A DNA stretch of 10,324 bases from Actinomycetota bacterium (GTDB taxonomy: Bacteria > Actinomycetota > Actinomycetes > S36-B12 > UBA5976), in assembly GCA_017853815.1 (NCBI GenBank), contig JAFMIT010000053.1, positions 1-10,324 of the forward strand, in the 5' to 3' direction. The notes under the pieces were generated by a model. That model saw nothing but the letters and a program-made list of their open reading frames with translations. It had not been told where the DNA came from and made no database searches. Both the position numbers and the translations under genes were made by a program. Shown here one piece after another: positions 1 through 6,433 of the stretch. The stretch's first letter is position 1. The number at the start of each line of letters is the position of its first letter.

Positions 1-222
1 CTTGCGATGGCGATAGCCATGGGCGAGTACGGGGCAGCATCATTCCTCTCCGACTATCAATCGCCGAATCTCACCGTAGTGTTGATGCGATTGTTAGGTC
101 GGCCAAGCGAGGCTGCACTGTCCTATTCATCAATCCTCGCGCTAGTGCTAGCAGCTTTGGCACTCTTCAGTGTGGCAACTTTCGAAAGTGCATCTCGACG
201 AGCCCGGAGGGTTAGACAGTGA
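1..222 (+). CDS. C-terminal end of a ThiP/FbpB-type ABC importer permease (5' truncated by window)
   Basis: The reading frame is open from base 1 to the TGA at 220-222, so only the last 73 residues are visible; the ATGs near the left edge are internal. The fragment starts in the cytoplasmic EAA-like loop (MAIAMGEYGAASFL), which contacts the ATPase in binding-protein-dependent importers, continues with a region ending in RLLGRPSEAA, and then one hydrophobic helix (about residues 40-60) before a basic cytoplasmic tail rich in Arg. The G-E-[FY]-G-A-x-S-F-L pattern followed by RLLxRP is what I know from actinobacterial permeases of the thiamine/ferric-iron family. It would be the membrane channel for the ATPase that follows; the last four bases are shared with that gene's GTG start, so the two are translationally coupled. 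The substrate cannot be read from this piece; a periplasmic-binding-protein gene is expected upstream, outside the window. Confidence 0.8.
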   Translation, partial: LAMAIAMGEYGAASFLSDYQSPNLTVVLMRLLGRPSEAALSYSSILALVLAALALFSVATFESASRRARRVRQ

Positions 223-872
223 ATACACCAGCTCTGGAGGTACGTAATCTCGCGCTCGCGTACGACGTCGTCTTTCGCGATGGAATCGATTTGCGCGTGG
301 AAAGCGGTGAAGCAGTAGCGATTCTCGGGCCGAGTGGTTGCGGAAAATCCACGCTCCTCAAAACGATTCTCGGCGCGGTCACCTGTCAGGTAGGCGATAT
401 CGAGATTGATGGCCAATCCGTACGTCAGCTGCCGATTGATAAACGCGGTGTCGGAATTGTTTTCCAAACGCCGATGCTGTTTCCGCATTTGTCGGTGGGT
501 CGTAACGTCAGTTACGGTCTCGAACGGCAGGGTGTCTCGCGCGATCTCGCCAGGGCTCGCGCCCAGGAACTCCTAGCGTGGGTGGACTTGGATGGATACG
601 CCAACCGTTCCGTCGACACTTTGAGCGGCGGCCAAGCGCAGAGAATTGCCCTGGCGCGGGCAATGGCAATTCGACCGAAAGTTTTGCTTTTGGATGAACC
701 ATTCAGTGCGCTCGATGATGACCTGCGTCAGCGACTTGCGACTGAAACGGCCGAAAAACTTCGTGCCGCTGGCGTCGCCGTTGTCTACGTGACGCATTCA
801 AGAGATGAAGCGAATGCGGTGGCGGACCGGGTTATCGAATTCAACTCACTCGGTCGGCCAGTGACTCTTTAG
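219..872 (+). CDS. ABC importer ATPase, ThiQ/FbpC-like
   Basis: Cytoplasmic ATP-hydrolysing subunit of 217 residues that would power the permease encoded just upstream. All nucleotide-binding motifs are present in order: Walker A GPSGCGKST (37-45), Q-loop Gln83 in VFQTPMLFPH, signature LSGGQ (135-139), Walker B VLLLDEP with catalytic Glu160, D-loop SALD (163-166) and switch His193 in VTHSRDEA. The protein stops soon after the H-loop, with no C-terminal TOBE-type regulatory domain, and this short form is like ThiQ rather than the roughly 350-residue FbpC/PotA/CysA ATPases. The GTG start at 219 overlaps the permease TGA by four bases. Its TAG (870-872) overlaps the TAA of the convergent L,D-transpeptidase gene. 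Thiamine, iron or another small ligand are all possible; family assignment is firm, substrate is not. Confidence 0.93.
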   Translation: MNTPALEVRNLALAYDVVFRDGIDLRVESGEAVAILGPSGCGKSTLLKTILGAVTCQVGDIEIDGQSVRQLPIDKRGVGIVFQTPMLFPHLSVGRNVSYGLERQGVSRDLARARAQELLAWVDLDGYANRSVDTLSGGQAQRIALARAMAIRPKVLLLDEPFSALDDDLRQRLATETAEKLRAAGVAVVYVTHSRDEANAVADRVIEFNSLGRPVTL

Positions 873-1546
873 CTCCAGCGGATGGGATCAGTCCACGTGC
901 CGTAGATGTAGATCGGTGTGTCGATACTGACTTTTGCTGCCCACAGCGCATCAATGTGCTTGTGCAACATGCGCACACATCCGTGTGAAGCTGGGTATGG
1001 CTTCACCAAACTATCGGTAGCGCTTCCGTGGAGAGCTGCTGGGCCGCGGAAATATTTCGGACGATACATCCACGCATCTTCGTACAACGTCGACTCATGC
1101 CATGTTGGAATTTCGCGATAGATCTTGAATGCGCCTGGCACTGTGTCGTAGCCAGGTTGACCTGTAGACACCGGGAAGACCCCTCGCAAGCTTTTCACGC
1201 CCGTTGTCTTGTTGATAGTGACCCAGTACAGAACCTGGCATTGTCGGTTGATACTCAGACCTGGCTTGAATTTTGTTGGTAAAGGCAATTTGGTTTGCGC
1301 AACAATGAGAGGGCGCTCGTCATCTGTCGGCAACTGCCGGCTCACAGGAAGTCCGTTGAGTTCTCGCCATGCACAGATACCGCGCTTGGTTTTTTCGTCC
1401 CACGAGTTGTTTAAAGCGCCCGTGGGTAGGCCCAACTGATCGAAGGCGTATTCGACGTCGTAACGACTGACGACTGTTGCCTGAACCGGAGTGACGCCAA
1501 CCAGGCTGGCCAAAACGATGGCCATTAAGGCCGATCTCAAACGCAT
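869..1546 (-). CDS. Secreted L,D-transpeptidase (YkuD domain) with N-terminal helical domain
   Basis: Predicted exported enzyme that forms or remodels L,D (3-3 type) peptidoglycan cross-links. From the ATG at 1546 the protein is 225 residues. It begins with a textbook signal peptide: basic MRLR, a hydrophobic core, and a likely cleavage after VQA (residue 23). Residues about 25-85 look like a small peptidoglycan-binding-like helical domain (LGLPTGAL...D..T...I..W...NGLP). The C-terminal YkuD domain carries HGS (173-175) and the catalytic SHGCVRM (187-193) with His188 and Cys190. A TTG at 1594 in frame would add 16 residues, but it lies before the signal peptide and has no clear ribosome site. 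The ATG has no Shine-Dalgarno either, yet an AATAAT box ends 6 nt upstream, which fits a leaderless start. The gene is divergent from the ABC exporter operon and convergent with the importer ATPase, so it is probably transcribed alone. Confidence 0.9.
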   Translation of the reverse strand: MRLRSALMAIVLASLVGVTPVQATVVSRYDVEYAFDQLGLPTGALNNSWDEKTKRGICAWRELNGLPVSRQLPTDDERPLIVAQTKLPLPTKFKPGLSINRQCQVLYWVTINKTTGVKSLRGVFPVSTGQPGYDTVPGAFKIYREIPTWHESTLYEDAWMYRPKYFRGPAALHGSATDSLVKPYPASHGCVRMLHKHIDALWAAKVSIDTPIYIYGTWTDPIRWS

Positions 1547-1552
1547 GTGGCG

Positions 1553-1558
1553 ATTATT
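1553..1558 (-). promoter_or_regulatory. Candidate -10 box of a leaderless promoter for the L,D-transpeptidase
   Basis: On the minus strand AATAAT (5 of 6 against TATAAT) is followed by six bases and then the ATG at 1546. With normal -10 to +1 spacing, transcription would start at the A of the start codon. No convincing -35 is visible at 17-18 bp. The 75-bp gap between this gene and the GTG at 1622 must also hold the promoter for the plus-strand exporter operon, for which I see only a weak candidate (TTGTGG 1576-1581 and GACAAT 1601-1606, spacer 19). Confidence 0.4.
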
Positions 1559-1611
1559 CCGAAGTAACGAGCTTTTTGTGGCATCGGTGGTCAAGACCCA
1601 GACAATTCACA

Positions 1612-1616
1612 GAGGG
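1612..1616 (+). promoter_or_regulatory. Shine-Dalgarno GAGGG that decides the GTG start at 1622
   Basis: GAGGG lies five bases before GTG 1622. The later in-frame starts (ATG 1655, ATG 1676, ATG 1712) lack a comparable site, although the conserved ATPase domain only begins near ATG 1712. The purine-rich site is therefore the main reason to keep the long form. Confidence 0.55.
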
Positions 1617-1621
1617 CAACA

Positions 1622-2626
1622 GTGATAAGTGGGGTCAAATCTACGAATAACGCTATGGGTAGGCTTCTGCACCTTATGTCTGATTCACAGTTGCACAATG
1701 GTGTGCCATCGATGATTTCTGCCCGAAACCTCACGAAGGAATACGGCGATTTCACTGCGGTGGATCACATCAGTTTTGAAGTTCCTCGTGGCGAGGCGTT
1801 TGGCTTGCTCGGCCCCAACGGCGCTGGCAAATCCACGACGATGCGCATGATTGCTGCGACGCTTGCGCGCACCGATGGAGAGCTCGCGATTTTGGGCAAA
1901 GAGCCGAATGCTCAAGGTCCAGAAATCCGTGCCCATTTGGGAGTAGTGCCACAACAAGACAATCTAGATTCGGAACTCAAGGTTCACGAGAATCTCATGA
2001 TTTACGGCCGCTACTTCGGACTTTCACGAAAGTTTCTCAAGGGCAAAATCGACGAACTTCTCGACTTCGCCCAATTGCAAGACAAGCGTGACTCGAAGGT
2101 CAATGAACTCAGTGGCGGCATGAAACGTCGCTTAACGATTGCGCGTGCTTTGATAAATGAGCCAGAAATTTTGATGCTCGATGAGCCGACCACCGGTCTC
2201 GATCCGCAGGCGCGGCACATTCTGTGGGATCGACTTTTTCGTTTGAAAGAACTCGGCGTCACACTGATTCTGACCACTCACTACATGGATGAGGCCGAAC
2301 AGCTGTGTGATCGGTTGATCGTCATGGATAAAGGTCGCATCATGGCTGAAGGCACACCAGCGAACCTGATTCGCGAGTACTCCAGTCGCGAAGTCCTAGA
2401 GGTGCGTTTTGGCTCAAACAAGAATGCCGAAGTAGCGGAACAGATTCAGGGAATCGGCGAACGAATCGATGTGCTGCCTGACCGGATTTTGGTGTACGCC
2501 GAAAGTGGCGAAGGGGCTCTCGAAGAACTCACTCGTCGCGGCCTTGAGCCGCTAACTTCTTTAGTGCGCCGCAGCTCACTTGAAGATGTTTTCTTGCGGC
2601 TTACCGGCAGAAGTTTGGTTGAGTAA
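1622..2626 (+). CDS. ABC exporter ATPase, NodI/DrrA-like
   Basis: ATP-binding subunit of an ABC-2 type exporter, 334 residues in the GTG-started form. Motifs are complete: Walker A GPNGAGKST (64-72), Q-loop at VVPQQDNLD (Gln111/112), signature LSGGM (163-167) followed by KRRLTIARALIN, Walker B ILMLDEP with Glu188, D-loop TGLD (191-194) and His220 in LTTHYMDEAEQLCDR. The C-terminal accessory segment (about 250-334) ends in RRSSLEDVFLRLTGRSL, a pattern of the NodI/DrrA/CcmA group. The PQxDNLD Q-loop and LSGGMKRRLT signature together resemble NodI (lipochitooligosaccharide export ATPase) most, and both following permeases look like NodJ. The first about 30 residues precede the usual domain start and are not conserved in families I know, so the true start could be ATG 1676 or 1712; the ribosome site before 1622 favours the long form. 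The stop and the next start are fused as TAATG. The exported molecule is unknown. Confidence 0.92.
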   Translation: MISGVKSTNNAMGRLLHLMSDSQLHNGVPSMISARNLTKEYGDFTAVDHISFEVPRGEAFGLLGPNGAGKSTTMRMIAATLARTDGELAILGKEPNAQGPEIRAHLGVVPQQDNLDSELKVHENLMIYGRYFGLSRKFLKGKIDELLDFAQLQDKRDSKVNELSGGMKRRLTIARALINEPEILMLDEPTTGLDPQARHILWDRLFRLKELGVTLILTTHYMDEAEQLCDRLIVMDKGRIMAEGTPANLIREYSSREVLEVRFGSNKNAEVAEQIQGIGERIDVLPDRILVYAESGEGALEELTRRGLEPLTSLVRRSSLEDVFLRLTGRSLVE

Positions 2627-3459
2627 TGACTGCCAGTTTTGATTGGCAAGGCGCGCCCGCCTTGGTGAATGCTGAGAAGATTAAGAAGCGGGGCGCCTGG
2701 TACGTCGCTGAATATCGCATTCTCAACATGTCGAAGTGGCTCGGTGCGATTTTCGCTTTCGGTCTCGGCAATCCCATCTTGTATCTCGCGTCTATCGGCA
2801 TTGGTCTGGGTGCCCTCGTGGATTCGAATACCGGTGGCGTTGACGGCGTCTCGTACCTTGTGTTTCTTGCCCCGGCGTTGCTCGCCAGCGCAGCAATTCA
2901 AACCACGATGGACGAAGCAATGTTTCCGACCATGGCGGGATTCGTCTGGTGGAAACTGTTCTGGGCCATGAATGCGACGGCACTCACTGGTAAGCAGATT
3001 GCGCGTGGCGTGATGATTGCTGCACTGATTCGAAGCTCTCTCACAGTGACGATGTACTGGCTCGTGCTTGTGCTTTTCGGTGCGGTTGATCTCGCTTCCG
3101 GCTTGACGGTGATTCCGTCTGCACTGTTTTGTGGTTGGGGATTTGGGTCGGTCATCCTTGCAATCTCAGCATTCATTAAAGAAGATGACGGCTTCTTCGC
3201 GGTCATCGGACGCTTCGTTATTGCACCGATGTTCATGTTTTCTGGAACTTTCTACCCGCTTGAGAATCTGCCGTCACTGCTTCAATATGTTGGTTGGATT
3301 TCGCCCCTCTGGCATGCCACTGACATCGGACGTGTGTTGATGTACGGTCGCGAGATTTCCACTGGCTTATTTGTTACCCACTTCGCGTACTTGTTGGTGA
3401 TGGGCGTGATCGGCTCTTGGGTTGCAGGTTGGCAGTACACGCGGAGGCTCTCCGAATGA
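2626..3459 (+). CDS. ABC-2 type permease, NodJ-like, first of a pair
   Basis: Integral membrane subunit of 277 residues, expected to have six transmembrane helices. Hydrophobic segments are visible at about 38-65 (ILYLASIGIGLGALV), 78-92, 128-152, 160-182, 192-208 and 250-268. Family landmarks are the NPILYLASIGIGLG stretch, SYLVFLAPALLASAA, and the late MFMFSGTFYPLENLP (202-216), all shared with NodJ-type permeases. An unusually long hydrophilic N-terminus of about 35 residues precedes the first helix. ATG 2626 shares its A with the TAA of the ATPase gene (TAATG), so translation should be coupled, and the last four bases overlap the second permease. Two non-identical permeases after one ATPase imply a heterodimeric channel. 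Substrate cannot be told from sequence; polyketides, lipids, oligosaccharides and drugs are all handled by this family. Confidence 0.9.
   Translation: MTASFDWQGAPALVNAEKIKKRGAWYVAEYRILNMSKWLGAIFAFGLGNPILYLASIGIGLGALVDSNTGGVDGVSYLVFLAPALLASAAIQTTMDEAMFPTMAGFVWWKLFWAMNATALTGKQIARGVMIAALIRSSLTVTMYWLVLVLFGAVDLASGLTVIPSALFCGWGFGSVILAISAFIKEDDGFFAVIGRFVIAPMFMFSGTFYPLENLPSLLQYVGWISPLWHATDIGRVLMYGREISTGLFVTHFAYLLVMGVIGSWVAGWQYTRRLSE
3443..3447 (+). promoter_or_regulatory. Shine-Dalgarno GGAGG that decides the start of the second permease
   Basis: A perfect GGAGG inside the end of the first permease gene sits eight bases before ATG 3456. It settles the start there rather than at the in-frame upstream ATG at 3417, which would bring a 43-base overlap and a poor N-terminus. 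Confidence 0.75.
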
Positions 3460-4298
3460 TCCTCGCAGCAGCTCTCGATTCGGCTGTGGCCATCGCGTCA
3501 CGCCGAGCCAATCGCCTTGGCTCTAGCGTTTATGCGGGCCGCTCTTTGGTCATGGTTGAGCGCAGTTTGATGGCGCTGAAAACTTCCAATTGGTTTGCTG
3601 TCCTCTCGGGCTTCGTGGAGCCAGTTTTCTACCTCGCATCGTTCGGCTTTGGGCTCGGGGGATTAGTGGGCAACGTGTCTGAAGGCGGTAGTGCCTCGGT
3701 GAGCTATGCCACCTTCATCGCACCGGCGCTGCTCGCAACCAGTGCCATGAACGGTGCGATTTATGACTCGACTTGGAATGTCTACTTCAAGATGCATTTC
3801 GGCAAGATCTATCACGGCATTCTCGCAACATCGATGGGTGCGCTCGATGTTGCTCTCGGCGAGATTGTGTGGGCGCTGCTCCGAGGACTTGCGTATGCCA
3901 TCGGTTTTATGTGCATCGTTTATCCACTTGGTTTGGTGCCATCGACGTGGGGGTTGCTGGCCATTCCAGCCGCAGTGCTGATTGCTTTCGGCTTTGCATC
4001 GTTCGGCATGGCGATTACGTCGTACATGAAATCTTTCCAGCAGATGGACTGGGTGAACTTCATCATGCTGCCGATGTTTCTCTTTAGCGGAACGTTTTAT
4101 CCCCTTGATGTGTACCCAAGCTGGTTACAGACCGTCATCCAGGCGCTTCCTCTCTACCAAGCGATCTCGATGGAGCGCGCCATCATGCTTGGTCAGTTCG
4201 ACGCATCTCTCCTGTGGCACGTTCTCTACTTTGTGGTCATGATTGCCTCTGGGCTGGTGTTCACCACTCGCCGACTTACTGCACTTTTTATGCGCTGA
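3456..4298 (+). CDS. ABC-2 type permease, NodJ-like, second of a pair
   Basis: Integral membrane protein of 280 residues, paralogous to the preceding permease. Matching landmarks are EPVFYLASFGFGLGGLV (55-71), SYATFIAPALLATSAM (83-98), a basic and aromatic loop with KMHFGKIYHGILAT (112-125), the GEIVWALLRG segment (135-144), and MFLFSGTFYPLDVYP (207-221). Six helices are expected, at about 46-70, 83-103, 132-155, 165-188, 200-216 and 252-270. It resembles NodJ more closely than its partner does: the IYHGILATSMGALDVALGEIVWA region follows the NodJ pattern of a conserved loop before helix three. ATG 3456 overlaps the upstream TGA (ATGA), preceded by GGAGG. With the NodI-like ATPase it should form a three-gene heterodimeric exporter. 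It is followed after 30 bp by the DUF2236 gene on the same strand without an obvious terminator between. Confidence 0.92.
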   Translation: MILAAALDSAVAIASRRANRLGSSVYAGRSLVMVERSLMALKTSNWFAVLSGFVEPVFYLASFGFGLGGLVGNVSEGGSASVSYATFIAPALLATSAMNGAIYDSTWNVYFKMHFGKIYHGILATSMGALDVALGEIVWALLRGLAYAIGFMCIVYPLGLVPSTWGLLAIPAAVLIAFGFASFGMAITSYMKSFQQMDWVNFIMLPMFLFSGTFYPLDVYPSWLQTVIQALPLYQAISMERAIMLGQFDASLLWHVLYFVVMIASGLVFTTRRLTALFMR

Positions 4299-4328
4299 CG
4301 TGCGGCGCAAGCGGCTTGGAGTTTTGTA

Positions 4329-5231
4329 GTGTCTGGTAACGCGTTTCAGCGATTTGTCGGCACCCGTTTTCGTCGCATCATTACGGGCGATCCACAAGGT
4401 GTGCCACCGTGGCTTGAACAAGTCGCGCGCGGTGACACTGCCGGCCTGTACACGCCGGATGATGCACCGTGGGTTGTGCATGCAGATTTCTCGACGCTTG
4501 TCGGTGGCATCCGTGCTCTGCTCATGCAGACGTTACATCCAGCCACACTCGCAGGCGTGGCTCAGCATTCTCGCTACGAAACCGATGCCATCGGCAGGCT
4601 CGCGGGAACCACGCGTTGGCTCACTATTTCTACCTTCGCAAGTGAAGCCGAGGTACTGCGCGAGGCGGGACGAGTCAACGCCATGCATGGCCGGGTCAAC
4701 GGCAGCTACGTTGCTTCCAACGGACAAAAGATTGAGTACAGCGCAACCGATCCTGCACTCCTGTTGTGGGTGCACATGGCTTTTACCAAGTCTTTCTTGG
4801 TCGCACACCAAACTTACTCGAGTCGACCGATTCCTGGCGGTGCCGACAACTATGTCAGGCAATGGGCAGCCTCTGTTGAGCCGCTCGGATTGATGAACGC
4901 TCCACGCTCGGTGGCTGAACTTGATGCTGCGATCGACGAGTTGAGACTCAACGGCACTCTCACCGTCTCCGAAACAACGCTGCGTGTCGTCACTTTCCTT
5001 AAGCGCCCACCTCTCAGCTTTACTGCCCGGATTGCTTACGCCTTCTTGTTTGCGGCTGCGGTTGTGACTTTGCCTGAGTCGTTTCGCAGCATGCTGAAGC
5101 TGCCAAGGTATCCACGTTCGTTAGTAGTGCCTGTCGGCCGAGGCTTTCTTCGCTTGCTACGCACAGCTGTCGGCCCAGAGTCCCCAATCGAAGACGCTGC
5201 GCTCTCCAGATTGCGACGAATCGCCCCTTAA
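4329..5231 (+). CDS. DUF2236 / MpaB-family oxygenase-like protein
   Basis: A 300-residue protein of the DUF2236 family (Pfam calls it the ER-bound oxygenase mpaB/rubber oxygenase catalytic domain), which includes the latex-clearing protein Lcp and fungal MpaB. Visible family landmarks are GGIRALLMQTLHP (59-71) with His70, GVAQHSRY with His80, IGRLAGTT (88-95), the MHGRVNG stretch with His120, YSATDPALLLWVH (137-149) with Asp141 and His149. In Lcp these helices hold a b-type haem and act on isoprenoid chains; whether this member binds haem or is catalytic is inference. A hydrophobic stretch at 233-248 (IAYAFLFAAAVVTL) could touch the membrane. The GTG start has GGAG (4318-4321) seven bases before it. 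The 30-bp gap behind the exporter permeases suggests co-transcription, perhaps because it modifies the exported hydrophobic compound. Biochemical role of actinobacterial members is largely unassigned. Confidence 0.88.
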   Translation: MSGNAFQRFVGTRFRRIITGDPQGVPPWLEQVARGDTAGLYTPDDAPWVVHADFSTLVGGIRALLMQTLHPATLAGVAQHSRYETDAIGRLAGTTRWLTISTFASEAEVLREAGRVNAMHGRVNGSYVASNGQKIEYSATDPALLLWVHMAFTKSFLVAHQTYSSRPIPGGADNYVRQWAASVEPLGLMNAPRSVAELDAAIDELRLNGTLTVSETTLRVVTFLKRPPLSFTARIAYAFLFAAAVVTLPESFRSMLKLPRYPRSLVVPVGRGFLRLLRTAVGPESPIEDAALSRLRRIAP

Positions 5232-5266
5232 CGTCCTCAGGTCTGTGGCTGCCAGTCACTTCGCAT

Positions 5267-5272
5267 TAACAT
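5267..5272 (+). promoter_or_regulatory. Candidate -10 box of a leaderless promoter for the TetR gene
   Basis: TAACAT (TAnnnT) ends seven bases before ATG 5280 and no Shine-Dalgarno is visible, so transcription could start at the A of the ATG. The -35 region (around 5243-5249, CTGTGGC) is poor. If correct, the TetR gene has its own promoter in the 48-bp gap after the DUF2236 gene and need not depend on the exporter operon. Confidence 0.4.
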
Positions 5273-5279
5273 CTGACCA

Positions 5280-5927
5280 ATGACCACGCCAGTGCCTGTA
5301 CCCGAAGAGCAGCCTGAACGCAGTCGCAAAGCCATCATCCTTTCCACCGTGGTGGAGATGTTGCGAGCGCGCGAAGATGTGTTGGTAGCCGAAGTTGCCC
5401 GGAGATCCGACGTCAGCATTGGTTTGATTTATCGGCATTACGGTGACTTGGATACTCTGATTCAGCATGCCTGGGCCGAAATCTTTCTCAACTATGAACT
5501 CGAAGACAATCAACTGCTTGATGAAATTTTCGCCTCTCCTGACACCTCGGTCCAAGACCTCGTTGAGTGGGCAGCAGGCATCTTTCATGCAGACCGTGAC
5601 GACAGTGGCTGGATGCGGCTTGAGGCGCTCGTGGCGAACCGTGCCGCAGGAACTCCACTGCCGTCAGTCGATGCGATTCGCCTGCGCATACTCGACATAT
5701 ATCGGGAGCTGTTTGTCCGAGTCGGACTGATTCCCGAATCTGGTTGGTCAGAAGAACGAATCGAAGCTGCGCTGGTACTGATTTGTGGTTTGCCGCTTGG
5801 TGCCACCGCCATGATGTCTCGCACGATGAGCGAGGCGACACGAAGCGAAATGGCAGCAGCCATGATTCGTGCTGGTTTCGCAATTTTGGATATCGATCCT
5901 CACAGTTTCGTGCCACGCCAACGTTGA
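5280..5927 (+). CDS. TetR-family transcriptional regulator
   Basis: A 215-residue cytoplasmic DNA-binding protein. After a Pro/Glu-rich N-terminus, helix one (SRKAIILSTVVEMLRA, 15-30) leads into a helix-turn-helix at about 36-57 (VAEVARRSDVSIGLIYRHYGD), with the family's characteristic [LI]YRH[YF] in the recognition helix and the following LDTLI. The rest (about 65-205) is a helical ligand-binding and dimerisation domain, with no recognisable subgroup signature. TetR proteins usually repress nearby genes and release DNA on binding a small hydrophobic ligand. The most economical target here is the exporter/DUF2236 operon in front of it, or the DUF1761-tspO pair behind it, but no operator can be proved from the sequence. 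An inverted repeat just after the gene (5929-5963) is one candidate. The ATG lacks a Shine-Dalgarno and may be leaderless. Confidence 0.92.
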   Translation: MTTPVPVPEEQPERSRKAIILSTVVEMLRAREDVLVAEVARRSDVSIGLIYRHYGDLDTLIQHAWAEIFLNYELEDNQLLDEIFASPDTSVQDLVEWAAGIFHADRDDSGWMRLEALVANRAAGTPLPSVDAIRLRILDIYRELFVRVGLIPESGWSEERIEAALVLICGLPLGATAMMSRTMSEATRSEMAAAMIRAGFAILDIDPHSFVPRQR

Positions 5928-5928
5928 A

Positions 5929-5963
5929 TCCTCAGCGATGCCGCGTGCCGCCGGAAATGAGGA
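5929..5963 (+). repeat. Inverted repeat TCCTCA - N23 - TGAGGA downstream of the TetR gene
   Basis: TCCTCA (5929-5934) and TGAGGA (5958-5963) are perfect inverse complements around 23 bases of GC-rich sequence. There is no T-run after the right arm, so it is not an intrinsic terminator. The left-arm word TCCTCAG also occurs before the TetR gene at 5234-5240. It could be an operator for the neighbouring regulator or a chance six-base dyad. Confidence 0.3.
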
Positions 5964-5972
5964 CGGAAGATG

Positions 5973-6000
5973 TTGGTAGCCTGACGGAAATATCTAACGT
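5973..6000 (+). promoter_or_regulatory. Weak candidate promoter for the DUF1761-tspO pair
   Basis: TTGGTA (5973-5978) and TAACGT (5995-6000) are 16 bp apart and lie just before the GAGGA ribosome site (6001-6005) of the DUF1761 gene. Both boxes match only four or fewer consensus positions, and the start point would leave a very short leader, so the call is tentative. The 84-bp gap between TetR and DUF1761 contains nothing else clear apart from the inverted repeat listed separately. Confidence 0.25.
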
Positions 6001-6011
6001 GAGGAATATGT

Positions 6012-6431
6012 GTGAGTTCGATTAATTGGCTTGGTGTGGTGCTCGCGACAGTTGTCGGATTCACTAGCGGTGCTGTGTGGTTTGGCCCGAAGACTTTTTA
6101 CCCAGTCTGGTGGCGGGCCTTGGGCAAGCCAGAGGGCGGCGAACCTGGTGGCGGAATGTCGATGGGCGTTGTGTTTGGCTCCACTTTTGTCGCGGTTGTT
6201 GTTCAGGCGATTGTGATGGCGCTCGTGATTGGCAAACTCGACGAAGCGAGCGACGTAGGTCCTGCGCAGGGTGGTTTGGTTGGTCTGATCCTCGGTGTTG
6301 GCATCGCAGCAGCGCCATCATTGAGTCACCGACTTTTTGGTCAGCAAGGATTTAAAGTCTGGCTCATCGAAGTTGCGAGCGACGTTCTGAACGTGACTCT
6401 CATGGGCATTGTCATTGCAGCTGTGAGCTAG
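6012..6431 (+). CDS. DUF1761 family small integral membrane protein
   Basis: A 139-residue protein with four probable transmembrane helices (about 5-25, 52-76, 84-104 and 115-137) and a Gly-rich loop between helices one and two (EGGEPGGGMSMG, 41-52). The family landmarks are the N-terminal INWLGVVLATVVGFTSGAVWF with PKTFYPVWW after it, and the late GFKVWLIEVASDVLNV. Function of DUF1761 is unknown; the members I know are small inner-membrane proteins. The start is GTG with GAGGA six bases upstream. Its TAG is two bases before the ATG of tspO, so the two genes should be made together, which points to a shared role at the membrane. Confidence 0.85.
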   Translation: MSSINWLGVVLATVVGFTSGAVWFGPKTFYPVWWRALGKPEGGEPGGGMSMGVVFGSTFVAVVVQAIVMALVIGKLDEASDVGPAQGGLVGLILGVGIAAAPSLSHRLFGQQGFKVWLIEVASDVLNVTLMGIVIAAVS

Positions 6432-6433
6432 CA

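Noticed and set aside
1..872. Calling the importer specifically thiamine (thiP/thiQ)
   Set aside because: Iron and thiamine permeases share the visible features and the binding-protein gene is outside the window, so no symbol is given.
1547..1594. An upstream TTG start (1594) for the L,D-transpeptidase
   Set aside because: It would add 16 residues before a textbook signal peptide and has no ribosome site, while ATG 1546 has a -10 box at leaderless spacing.
3417..3455. An upstream ATG (3417) for the second permease
   Set aside because: It lies deep within the first permease gene; ATG 3456 has a perfect GGAGG at eight bases and the common ATGA overlap.
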